The notes under the pieces are model-generated. The model searched no databases, was not told the DNA's origin, and saw nothing but the letters and a program-made list of their open reading frames with translations. Below, piece after piece: positions 1 through 7,917 of a DNA stretch of 64,000 nucleotides. A program made the position numbers and the translations under genes. The DNA comes from Oligoflexus tunisiensis (lineage in GTDB: Bacteria > Bdellovibrionota_B > Oligoflexia > Oligoflexales > Oligoflexaceae). Each line of letters starts with the position of its first letter. The first letter of the stretch is position 1. The stretch spans positions 7,306,346 to 7,370,345 of the forward strand of contig NZ_BDFO01000001.1 in NCBI RefSeq assembly GCF_001748245.1, in the 5' to 3' direction.

Positions 1-2128
1 CCTCACCCTTGGCCAGGTCGGGAATCAGATCCCGGGACATTTCGGCCGCAAAACCCTGATGTCCCAGGCATTCGAACCAGGTCATAAACCGTTCGATCGT
101 CGGATCAAAGGCCAAAATTTCCGGCTCCAGGGCCTGCAAAGCCTGCCAGGGGTCATCCGTCGTTCGAATTTCTTCGATTGTAAAAGGCAGCAGGAGTTCG
201 CTAACAAACTCCACCGGCTCGGCATCGGTCATAAAGCGGATCATCAGTTTGAAGGCAATCGGATACCATTTCGCGGTCTCCTCGTTCCACTTCACCTGCA
301 CGATCTTTTGCGCGTTGGAAAGATCCTTGCGGATAAACGTGAGCTCTTCAAATGCAATCCGCAAAAAATCATGAAGCGGGAAGCGTCCATGTCGAATCTC
401 ATGCCAGACCTCCCAGCGGGAACGCTCGGTGGTGGCGAGATCATCCATGACCCGCACCGGAATGCCTTCGAGACTCGCAGGCAGCGCGACGCAACCGCGA
501 CCGGACAGCCAGTCGGCCAGATACTGAAGGCATTGGAACACGTTATAACGGATTTCGTCCGGGTGATGATTGCTGGTCTGCGCGTCGGCATTGAGATCGG
601 CGACAATCAAGGACCTTGCATAAAGAGGATGATCCGGATCGAGGCCTTCAATATCCGGACCCTCGACAAAACGCAGCACATCCTGCGCATGATCCTCCTG
701 AAGCAGGGCTTGAATCAGCGTCTGCAAAGGCTTGGTGTTTCCGGCCTTATACTTTTCCCAGGCCGTAACCAGAGCCAGACCGATCCGCACAAAGTCGGGA
801 TGCGCCACCCAGAAGCCGGAGAGATCGCGCTTCAGCTGAGTGACGACATCCTTCATGTAACCCTTGAGGGTCACCTGAAAGGAAGGGCTCATGAGATCGG
901 GACTGGACGGCAGAACTCCATACATGCCGCCCACCTTGATGCCGCCGCGCGGGCCCACGACATCGGCCAGGAGGCGATGCGAGGCTTTGATATAACGGAT
1001 CACGATGTTGGGATCCGTCTTGGCGGGAATGCGATAGTTGCTCTCCTCCTTGAAAAGGCGCGCGGTGGAGGCCAGGTAATCGTGCCAGCCCAGTGAGGCG
1101 CCGGCAAAATAAGGATGGAGCGCATCGATGATTTCATGCGTACGAAAGATGGCTCGCGGATTTTCCAGGACGATCATCAAACGGATCGTGCCTTTTTTAT
1201 AGGATGGAAATCTTTTTTGCAGTTGTGTCTCAGCTTCGCTCACCATGCGGTGGATATAGCCAGCCTCCTCCTCATTCTCCAGCTTCGGCACATAGAAAAC
1301 CAGGGCCTCGGGTCTTTGCCAGTTATGAAAGGCGTGCAGCGCAAAATCATAAAGGTGAAGCGGCACTGGGGTTTCTTCGCGGAAAAGAAAGGTGCAGGGC
1401 AACGCCAGACCGGGAAATCTTTTGATGGGAAGAGCGGGCTTGTCCTTGCGCAGTTCATATCGTTTGCCGCTCCCTTCGTCGACCACGGCCAGGCTTCCAT
1501 CAAAGCAGCGGCTCAGGTTTTCGCCGGCTGCTATCAAGTCCGCGTGCAGAGGCGTTTTTGAGTCCTCATCATCCGCGCCCCACTTGGGGAGATGAGGGCA
1601 GTCGCGCAGGATTTCCTCCACGATGGATGGTTCATTCGGCAGCCTGCGATGATAGGAATTGACCGCATTGATCGCCATTTTCGCTGTATCCGGTGGTCCG
1701 AAGAGCGTGACATGCGGTCCCTGCAGATAGGGGGGCAAGGGAGCGATGGGATTCCCACCCGCCTTGACATAATCCGCGCGTTTGGGGCCAAAAACGATGC
1801 GTCCGTTGCCATCCTCAAGACCCAGAACGGTCTGGTAATCGGGCGCCAGGTAATCCCGCTGATGCTCGGCATTGAAGGTTGTCAGCGCCCGGCATCTTTG
1901 ATCGATAAAAGCGCGATCGGCGCCTCGGGCCTCCAGCACCCTATTCAATTCCACGTGCAGCGCATCATGCAGCTCAGCAAGAAACTGCAAGGCCGCGGTC
2001 GTCTCGAGGCCGCCCGTATCCTCGATCGCCCTCAATCCCGGGACGCCTGTAACAGGCCGGGCGCGTTCCAGCAGGTGTTTTTTCAGGTTCGGGGGCAGAA
2101 AAGTTGCGTAATATGGAATATCCGCCAT
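1..2128 (-). CDS. Malate synthase A-like protein, 3' end outside the window
   Basis: Condenses glyoxylate with acetyl-CoA to malate (glyoxylate shunt), if the family assignment holds. The frame is open from an ATG at 2128, preceded by GAGGTGG, to the window edge, so about 709 codons are seen and the C-terminus is missing. Malate synthase landmarks appear in the right order: a stretch like the MSA core (LYDFALHAFHNW, then FYVPKLEN), the first metal-ligand region VLENPRAIFRTHE, the FAGASLGWHDYL segment matching the MSA GRWDY block, and RVMDDLATTERSRWEVW matching the catalytic-Asp block MEDAATAEISR of MSA. Both acidic metal ligands and the catalytic Asp therefore look intact. Similarity to textbook MalA is moderate and the protein is longer, so it belongs to a divergent branch; activity is inferred. 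It is divergent from uraH with 200 bp between. Confidence 0.8.
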   Translation of the reverse strand, partial: MADIPYYATFLPPNLKKHLLERARPVTGVPGLRAIEDTGGLETTAALQFLAELHDALHVELNRVLEARGADRAFIDQRCRALTTFNAEHQRDYLAPDYQTVLGLEDGNGRIVFGPKRADYVKAGGNPIAPLPPYLQGPHVTLFGPPDTAKMAINAVNSYHRRLPNEPSIVEEILRDCPHLPKWGADDEDSKTPLHADLIAAGENLSRCFDGSLAVVDEGSGKRYELRKDKPALPIKRFPGLALPCTFLFREETPVPLHLYDFALHAFHNWQRPEALVFYVPKLENEEEAGYIHRMVSEAETQLQKRFPSYKKGTIRLMIVLENPRAIFRTHEIIDALHPYFAGASLGWHDYLASTARLFKEESNYRIPAKTDPNIVIRYIKASHRLLADVVGPRGGIKVGGMYGVLPSSPDLMSPSFQVTLKGYMKDVVTQLKRDLSGFWVAHPDFVRIGLALVTAWEKYKAGNTKPLQTLIQALLQEDHAQDVLRFVEGPDIEGLDPDHPLYARSLIVADLNADAQTSNHHPDEIRYNVFQCLQYLADWLSGRGCVALPASLEGIPVRVMDDLATTERSRWEVWHEIRHGRFPLHDFLRIAFEELTFIRKDLSNAQKIVQVKWNEETAKWYPIAFKLMIRFMTDAEPVEFVSELLLPFTIEEIRTTDDPWQALQALEPEILAFDPTIERFMTWFECLGHQGFAAEMSRDLIPDLAKGE

Positions 2129-2255
2129 GGACCACCTCGGTATTGAATTCAGATCCGTTACAAGGGCGTAGGTTGATCCTAACATCTTCGCACAAATCGA
2201 AACTTCAAGGATACATCGACAAAAAGCCTGCTGCGACCCGCCTCCCGCATCATGC

Positions 2256-2285
2256 TTGACCTGCGCCCGGGCCCTTCGCTAAGCT
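2256..2285 (+). promoter_or_regulatory. Possible sigma70-type promoter for uraH-puuD
   Basis: TTGACC (2256-2261) and TAAGCT (2280-2285) are separated by 18 bp and lie about 43 bp before the uraH start. The -35 is good and the -10 is weak. The rest of the 200-bp gap to the malate synthase start shows nothing else I can name. Confidence 0.3.
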
Positions 2286-2328
2286 GAGACGCTGGAGCCA
2301 AAGTCCCGCAACAGGAAAGAGACTAGCC

Positions 2329-2685
2329 ATGGGTCGACTCACCACGCATGTTTTGGATACAGCGCACGGCAAGCCCGCGGCGGATCTTGCCATCACTCTC
2401 TATCGGGTGCGTGATGGTCAGACGCTGGAACAGCTCAGCCAAACCCGAACCAATCAGGACGGCCGCACCGGGGAACCTCTGCTCGAGGGACCAGGGTTTC
2501 AGGCGGGCACCTATGAACTGGTTTTTGAAGTGGCGCCTTATTTCCGGAAAACCGGAGCCAGGGTCAGCGACCCGCCTTTTTTTGATCGCATCAGCATTCG
2601 CTTCAGCATAGCGGATGCCACATCTCATTATCATGTTCCCCTGCTGGTGTCACCGTGGTCGTATTCCACGTACCGGGGCAGTTGA
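2329..2685 (+). CDS. uraH: 5-hydroxyisourate hydrolase (HIUase)
   Basis: Hydrolyses 5-hydroxyisourate, the product of urate oxidation, to OHCU. The protein is 118 aa, the usual length for bacterial transthyretin-like HIUases. It shows the family marks: LTTHVLDTAHGKPA at the N-terminus with the catalytic His, the HYHVPLL strand near residue 100 with the second His, and the C-terminal tetrapeptide YRGS that separates HIUase from true transthyretin. GGAAAGAG precedes the ATG. The next gene starts 10 bp after the stop, so the two are almost certainly co-transcribed and handle consecutive steps. No OHCU decarboxylase is seen nearby. Confidence 0.95.
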   Translation: MGRLTTHVLDTAHGKPAADLAITLYRVRDGQTLEQLSQTRTNQDGRTGEPLLEGPGFQAGTYELVFEVAPYFRKTGARVSDPPFFDRISIRFSIADATSHYHVPLLVSPWSYSTYRGS

Positions 2686-2695
2686 GGAGGTTTCG

Positions 2696-3889
2696 TTGGA
2701 ATCCTATTTGATGGACTGGGCACTCATGCTGCTGCGCTGGGTGCACGTGATCACGGTCATTGCCTGGATCGGGGCTTCGTTTTATTTTGTCTGGCTCGAC
2801 AACAGCCTGGAAAAACCGGAGGCGCCGGACGTTCTGCAAAAAGGCGTCGATGGCGAGCTATGGGCGGTGCATGGTGGTGGCTTCTATAATCCGCAGAAGT
2901 ATCTGGTGGCACCGAAAACACTGCCGCCGAATCTGCATTGGTTTTACTGGGAATCCTATTCCACCTGGCTGTCGGGTTTTGCCCTGTTCATCGCGCTCTA
3001 TTTGATGAACGCTCGAACCTACATGATCGATCCCCAGATATGGGACATCTCGGAGACCACAGCCATTCTGCTTTCGCTCGGCTTTCTGGCGGGCGGACTG
3101 GCGGTTTATGAAGCCATATGCCGCTTCCTTGGGAAATGGCCCTGGCTGGTGGCGGGAGCCTTGACTCTTCTCATTACCGTAGCCAGCTATCTGGCCACGC
3201 ACGTGTTTCAAGGCCGCGCCGCGTTTCTGATTGTCGGAGCCATGCTTGCGACGATGATGACGGCGAACGTTTTTCTTTGGATCATTCCGGGCCAGCGCAA
3301 GGTCACCGCGGCCATGCGGGCTGGAGAGAAAGTGAATCCCATTTATGGTCAGCGCGGCAAACAGCGGAGCGTGCATAACACCTACCTGACTCTGCCGGTG
3401 CTCTTCGCCATGCTCTCCAACCATTACAGCATGATGTACAGTCACAGCATGAACTGGCTGGTCCTGGTTCTGATGATGCTGGGCAGTGTGCTCATTCGTC
3501 AGTTTTTCCTGCTGAAGCACAAGAAAAAGATCAACTGGTATTTTCCCTTGAGCGGCGTGGCCATCATGGTCGCGGTCTGCATCTGGATTGCCCCGAAATC
3601 CCAAGCAGTGCAGGCTCAGGACACAGCGGACGTGAGTGATGCGCAGATGATGGAAATCGTTCAGGCCCGATGCACCGGCTGCCATGCGACCCAGCCGACG
3701 CTGATGGGCGGCCCGGCTCCCAAGGGGGTTGTGCTGGAGAACGTGGAGCATTTGAAGCAGCATGACAATTCGATTTTCATTCAGGTCGTGCAACTGAAAG
3801 CGATGCCTCTCGGCAACATCACGCATATGACCGATGAAGAAAGAACCCTGGTTTCACGATGGTATCGCACGCAGAATGGTCAGCCCTGA
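2696..3889 (+). CDS. puuD: Membrane urate oxidase PuuD with C-terminal cytochrome c domain
   Basis: Oxidises urate to 5-hydroxyisourate at the inner membrane and passes electrons to a fused cytochrome c. The N-terminal part (about residues 1-300) is a multi-pass membrane urate hydroxylase with the characteristic RWVHVITVIAWIGASFYF opening and many conserved His and Trp residues. After a final membrane segment comes a c-type domain with heme-binding C326-T-G-C329-H330. I chose the TTG at 2696 (397 aa plus stop) because GAGGAGG ends 5 bp before it; the ATG at 2711 would be 20 bp away. The stop abuts the stop of the convergent pilin-like gene in the palindrome CCCTGATCAGGG (3884-3895). Confidence 0.92.
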   Translation: MESYLMDWALMLLRWVHVITVIAWIGASFYFVWLDNSLEKPEAPDVLQKGVDGELWAVHGGGFYNPQKYLVAPKTLPPNLHWFYWESYSTWLSGFALFIALYLMNARTYMIDPQIWDISETTAILLSLGFLAGGLAVYEAICRFLGKWPWLVAGALTLLITVASYLATHVFQGRAAFLIVGAMLATMMTANVFLWIIPGQRKVTAAMRAGEKVNPIYGQRGKQRSVHNTYLTLPVLFAMLSNHYSMMYSHSMNWLVLVLMMLGSVLIRQFFLLKHKKKINWYFPLSGVAIMVAVCIWIAPKSQAVQAQDTADVSDAQMMEIVQARCTGCHATQPTLMGGPAPKGVVLENVEHLKQHDNSIFIQVVQLKAMPLGNITHMTDEERTLVSRWYRTQNGQP

Positions 3890-4609
3890 TCAGGGGACGA
3901 TATGAAAGATGCCCTTGCGGAACTGCTGCACCTTGTCCTTGCCCTTCTCAAAGCTCCAGACCAGGGTCCAGGTGACCGTCGCAAGAGTCCCGCCGGTGCC
4001 GAATTCCGACAGAGGGATGGCGGTGCCATCAATCACCTTGGTGAACGCCACGTCAAGAGCCAGAAAGCTGGCCTTGGCTTGAGCGATACTCCCGGAACCA
4101 TACTCATTCGCTGTGCCCTGAGGCAGCTGCATCTGCCCGCAAAACATAAGCTGTTTCGAGGCCAGACGCTGCGGAAGTTCCGGACCCTGCCAGGCTTTCA
4201 CAAAGGATTTCGACTGACGACAGGCTTTCAGCGCCTCTCCGGCCACGGTATCCGGGTTGGAGACGTACTGCATGGTGACGAATTTATTGTTCCCCACGGG
4301 TTTGGCCCAATTCATTCGGATCCCTTCACCCAGGCTCAGGTCGGTATTCAAAAGAGTGGTCAGGGCCGCGGGATTGGATTTCGCGGCCGTCAGGATCTGT
4401 TCGAGGGCCTTGCCGGACTTGCTTTTCACCACGGATACGATTTGCGCATGGGCGTCGCGGCTTGTTCCCTTGAACATGATCTTCTGAGCCTTGTTTTGCG
4501 AAGCCAGAATAAAAAATCCGACGATGCTGAGCAGAACAATGGAGACCATTGCTTCCACCAACGAAAATCCAGCTTGTAAGGACGGCGGCTCGCGCATGGG
4601 ATTACTCAA
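3890..4609 (-). CDS. Type IV prepilin-like protein
   Basis: A 239-aa protein with a short charged leader ending in Gly, then FSLVEAMVSIVLLSIVGFFIL, the hydrophobic N-terminal helix of class III prepilins with Glu at +5. The prepilin peptidase should cut after Gly14. The globular part is not recognised; it contains paired Cys residues (CRQSK, MFCGQ). It overlaps the 3' end of the upstream prepilin-like gene by 8 bp, so both are translated from one mRNA. Likely a minor pilin or pseudopilin that primes or decorates a pilus or a type II-like secretion pseudopilus; which system it serves cannot be told from sequence. The pilB/pilT/pilC motor genes lie 23 kb away in this window. Confidence 0.82.
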   Translation of the reverse strand: MSNPMREPPSLQAGFSLVEAMVSIVLLSIVGFFILASQNKAQKIMFKGTSRDAHAQIVSVVKSKSGKALEQILTAAKSNPAALTTLLNTDLSLGEGIRMNWAKPVGNNKFVTMQYVSNPDTVAGEALKACRQSKSFVKAWQGPELPQRLASKQLMFCGQMQLPQGTANEYGSGSIAQAKASFLALDVAFTKVIDGTAIPLSEFGTGGTLATVTWTLVWSFEKGKDKVQQFRKGIFHIVP

Positions 4610-5186
4610 ATGAAGTTAGCTTGCTTGAATCCTTGATCAGGAAGCTTTCCGACTTGCTGACCTTCCTGTCCTGCCGGTTGATGGGATCCACCACCAGCTG
4701 CTCCGTGATCACCTCAACCTCGTCAGGATCCGCACCATTCCTGAAACAGATCGAAGCGGCAGCTGGCAGATCAGGCTTTTGCTTAAGGCCTGGAATCACG
4801 ATCGGGGCGCCCTGAGCCTGAATCCGAATCACAGGCCGCTCGGTTGACTTGCAAGTCACGCAGCGGTTGAGCAGATTCTCATGCGCCTGGTAGTCGATTT
4901 CGTTTTTCACACAGGCTGTTTCCACCACAACCTGGCCACTCGGCAGCGTCATGACAAGTCGATGAGGGGCCGCCAGCATTCGGGATGTATGGCGCTTGAA
5001 ATAGTAATTCAATCGACGCGTCAATTCCTGAGAGAGTTCGGCATGATTCTTACGCAACCCTTCCCTGAGCGTCCCTTCGTGAGCTCTCAGCATCATATGC
5101 CGGGCCCCCAGAGCGATAAAGCCCATGATCACGATGCCAACGAGCATTTCAATCAATGTAAAACCATAATTTGATTGAATTTTCAA
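4602..5186 (-). CDS. Type IV prepilin-like protein (minor pilin/pseudopilin)
   Basis: Contains a textbook prepilin site, Gly followed by FTLIEMLVGIVIMGFIALGA with Glu at +5. The frame is open back to an ATG at 5282, which would give an unusually long 39-residue leader. I prefer the TTG at 5186: it gives a leader of MKIQSNYG and has a GAGG about 5 bp upstream. The 5282 start (AGAGAAGA before it) remains possible. The globular domain is unassigned and has several Cys residues (around ETACVKNE, RCVTCKS, SICFRN). First gene of a two-gene minus-strand unit and divergent from the Hint-domain prepilin-like gene; together the three form a small pilin cluster. Confidence 0.8.
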   Translation of the reverse strand: MKIQSNYGFTLIEMLVGIVIMGFIALGARHMMLRAHEGTLREGLRKNHAELSQELTRRLNYYFKRHTSRMLAAPHRLVMTLPSGQVVVETACVKNEIDYQAHENLLNRCVTCKSTERPVIRIQAQGAPIVIPGLKQKPDLPAAASICFRNGADPDEVEVITEQLVVDPINRQDRKVSKSESFLIKDSSKLTSFE

Positions 5187-5367
5187 GAAGGCCTCATTTG
5201 GTTCGGGTTTGCCAGTGACCCTTTCGACAGAATTGGCGACAACGTTTAAAGGGCTCTGCTTTTCGAGGATTTTCCAAATCATTCTTCTCTTTTATCGATA
5301 GGCATAAAGCCCGGGGAACGTCAGACCGATTGAAGAGACTGGACGATCACGTACATCAGGAGTCTTT

Positions 5368-6924
5368 ATGCGACGCTCAAGCCAGCGGGAATCGGGCTTC
5401 AGCACAATGGGCCTTGTTATCATATTAGCAGGTATCGCTGGAATTGTAGGCGGATTCAATCTGCTGCGTTCCCAGTCCGTGCTCAAGGCTTCCGATGTGC
5501 GCAATGCCAGCCAGGAGGCGGGGGATTTGAATTTTAACGCTTTCAGTGTTTATCAGGCGCTGGCTGCGGGAACAAATCCTGCGATCTATCCGGATCCCTA
5601 TTTGCCGATTCACAATGCTCGCATGGTCGTCAGTCCGAGTGCGACGCCCAATAATCTCTGGAAGGGCTCCACCGATGTCGTGACGATTTTTTCCACATCC
5701 TATCACGGCAACCCGAAGGGAACCAAAACAGCGACTGAAATCAAATCCGTTCAGCTGGAAGCACAGAATAGTGCCCGTCCCTATCTGATTACTCATGTCG
5801 ATGTCAAAGGCAATACCTCGGTGGGGATGGCCTTGAACAAGGCGAATAAGAAGATCGTTTCCAAGGCGACGATGACTCTGCCGCCGCCGCCCACGCCCTC
5901 ATGCAAGATTGGATTCACGGGAACGCCATCGACGCAGCCTTTCATATGCATGAAGAAGGCTGCGGTGAAGGAGCCGGTGATCGATCCCAAGACAGGCCTT
6001 CCGGAAGTTGATCCCGCAACAGGGGAACCCAAGGTAGTCGAAAAGCCGGCGGTCTATGCTTCCTGCTCGGGCTCATCCCAGGCCTGGAGCTTTGATACGG
6101 ATGCCGGGCAAACGGTTACAGCGCACTTCTTCGGCCATGGTGTGATAGTGGATGCGAATATTCAGCAGATGCCTGGTTCCACGGGCAGTCTGGACTTTCC
6201 GGCCGAAACGATTCCCAAGGATTCTCCGGAGATTCCTTATCCGGGCGCCAACCGCGTCGAAGCTAAAAATGCGACGCTGCGTGATATCCAGTTTGTGGCA
6301 ACCAACAGTCAGTGGATTCAGCTCAACGTCATGGGACCTGATGGCAGCATGGGCAAATGCACAGCCGGCCTGCATGTGAACCGTGGACCTGCCTTGAATA
6401 CCGAATCGGACTCCTGGGGCGCAGATACGCTGGTCCAGCTTGCCGATGGTTCGTATAAGAAAGTTTCAGAGCTGCAGTTTGGGGATTCTGTCTGGAATCC
6501 AAGGTACAAGGATGTGGCGTCCGTTCTTTATGTGCATGAAACCGCGCCGACCGGCTCCATGGTGGAAATCAACCTGGGAACGAAGTCCGTGCATGTCACG
6601 AGTCACCACCCATTCCTGAGCCGTCGCGGTCTGGTGCAGGCGCGTGAATTGCGTCCCGGTGATCAGCTTCCCGGTGTGGAGGAAACCTGGAAAACTGTGG
6701 TGTCCACCCGCGCCTATCGTCCGGCTGAAGGCAGCAAGGTCTATGATGTGTTTCTCGATAGTCCCCATGCGCCGGCCGATCGGCTGCTGAATATGGAGGG
6801 CCTGATGGTTCCCTCCTTTGAATGGCAGCGGGAGCTGGCCACATTTCCATCTGCTACGGTTTTTGACATGCCGCGGCCACTCGAACTCTGGCAGGACGAC
6901 AAGGTCTTAAGCGTTGTCTTTTAG
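5368..6924 (+). CDS. Prepilin-like protein with C-terminal Hint (intein/hedgehog-type) domain
   Basis: This 518-aa protein joins two unlike parts. The start MRRSSQRESG-FSTMGLVIILAG looks like a prepilin leader and helix, but position +5 is Gly rather than Glu, as in GspK-type minor pseudopilins. A middle region has two tandem DPxTGxPxV units near residue 210. From S349 to the end is a Hint module: SWGADTLVQLADGSYKKVSELQFGD (block A), VHVTSHHPF with T411 and H414 (block B TxxH), then QARELRPGDQL. The nucleophile position that is normally Cys holds Ser349, and no terminal His-Asn pair is visible, so N-terminal cleavage or ester chemistry is more plausible than splicing. AGGAG lies 5 bp before the ATG. 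The 3' end overlaps the convergent surA-like gene by 18 bp. Processing is inference. Confidence 0.75.
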   Translation: MRRSSQRESGFSTMGLVIILAGIAGIVGGFNLLRSQSVLKASDVRNASQEAGDLNFNAFSVYQALAAGTNPAIYPDPYLPIHNARMVVSPSATPNNLWKGSTDVVTIFSTSYHGNPKGTKTATEIKSVQLEAQNSARPYLITHVDVKGNTSVGMALNKANKKIVSKATMTLPPPPTPSCKIGFTGTPSTQPFICMKKAAVKEPVIDPKTGLPEVDPATGEPKVVEKPAVYASCSGSSQAWSFDTDAGQTVTAHFFGHGVIVDANIQQMPGSTGSLDFPAETIPKDSPEIPYPGANRVEAKNATLRDIQFVATNSQWIQLNVMGPDGSMGKCTAGLHVNRGPALNTESDSWGADTLVQLADGSYKKVSELQFGDSVWNPRYKDVASVLYVHETAPTGSMVEINLGTKSVHVTSHHPFLSRRGLVQARELRPGDQLPGVEETWKTVVSTRAYRPAEGSKVYDVFLDSPHAPADRLLNMEGLMVPSFEWQRELATFPSATVFDMPRPLELWQDDKVLSVVF

Positions 6925-7917
6925 CTTGATATCGGATCGCCGTCTTTGGGATTCCAGCCACTTGCCGAGGAGCTTGTTCATCTCCTCCTGGCGCAACTGG
7001 TTTTCCAGCTGAGGCTTCAGCTTCAGGTATTCATCGCTGCCCGAGAACTCACGCTTGGTCACGTAGAAAATCGAATAGCCCATCGGCGTTTCGATCGGAC
7101 GGGTATAACGGCCCTCCTCCAAATCCCGGATGGCGTTCTGGAAGAGCGGGGCCAGGTCTTTCAGAAATACCTGGGGCATGAGGCCACCGTTTTCCCGAGC
7201 TGATTCATTATCGGAGTAAATTTTCACAGCCTTTTCAAACGGCATGCCGCCCTCGATCTCCTGATACACCTTCTCAACCAGCTGCTTTTTGCCGGCTTTG
7301 ACCGCATCCACCGCACCGGGAGGAACAGCGATCTGCAGCTGACGCAGGGTCAGGCGAATGTTTTCCGCCATGGATCCTGAATGCCTGAGATAGAAGCTCT
7401 GCACATCGCGATCGGTGATCTTCACCTGGGGCAGGATCTCGCGGCCCTGAAACTGGTTGATGATCATCTGCGTGCGAAAGTCCTCGCGATACTGATCGTA
7501 GGTCATGCCCTGCTCCCCGAGGGCTTCCATCAGCTGCTCGCGGGTCAGGTTACGACGGGCGAGAAAGTTTTTGATTTCCTCGTTCAGCGTTTCATCGGTG
7601 ACCTCGATATCGAGCTCATCGGCTTTCTGCATGATCAGTTTTTTATTGATGAGATCGTTAATGGCAACCTTTGCAGGCGGATCGTTTTCCTGCGCGGGCC
7701 AGGGAGAAACCTCAACGAGGGGGCCCTTCTGGATCTTGCTCTGGACCTCGCTCGCGGTAATCGCATGGCCGTTCACTTCGGCCGCCAGGCGATCAATGAG
7801 CTGCTCCGCCGCCGACGCCCCCGAAGCGTTCAAAAGCACCAGGGCAGCGACAATATGGCGCTTTATAGCGCGCGTGAAGACTTGATTGGTATGGTGTTCA
7901 GAGCCATTTCTACCCAT
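6907..7917 (-). CDS. SurA-like periplasmic peptidyl-prolyl isomerase/chaperone
   Basis: A 336-aa protein with a hydrophobic signal segment (about residues 19-38, ending ASGASAAEQ). It continues with a SurA N-terminal chaperone domain (RLAAEVNGHAITASEV; NDLINKKLIMQKADELDIEV) and one parvulin-type rotamase domain (LRQLQIAVPPG, ENGGLMPQVFLKDLAP, ETPMGYSIFYVTKRE). Family members escort outer-membrane proteins through the periplasm. E. coli SurA has two parvulin domains; one is seen here. The ATG at 7917 lies 55 bp inside the preceding gene, so translation is probably coupled. Third gene of mfd-ppiC-surA-like on the minus strand. Confidence 0.85.
   Translation of the reverse strand: MGRNGSEHHTNQVFTRAIKRHIVAALVLLNASGASAAEQLIDRLAAEVNGHAITASEVQSKIQKGPLVEVSPWPAQENDPPAKVAINDLINKKLIMQKADELDIEVTDETLNEEIKNFLARRNLTREQLMEALGEQGMTYDQYREDFRTQMIINQFQGREILPQVKITDRDVQSFYLRHSGSMAENIRLTLRQLQIAVPPGAVDAVKAGKKQLVEKVYQEIEGGMPFEKAVKIYSDNESARENGGLMPQVFLKDLAPLFQNAIRDLEEGRYTRPIETPMGYSIFYVTKREFSGSDEYLKLKPQLENQLRQEEMNKLLGKWLESQRRRSDIKLKDNA

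Noticed and set aside
59..1096. Plus-strand open frame of 345 codons at the window start
   Set aside because: Antisense to the malate synthase-like gene, whose catalytic motifs are clear on the minus strand; the plus-strand product has no recognisable pattern. The same applies to 1115-1561 and 1592-2146.
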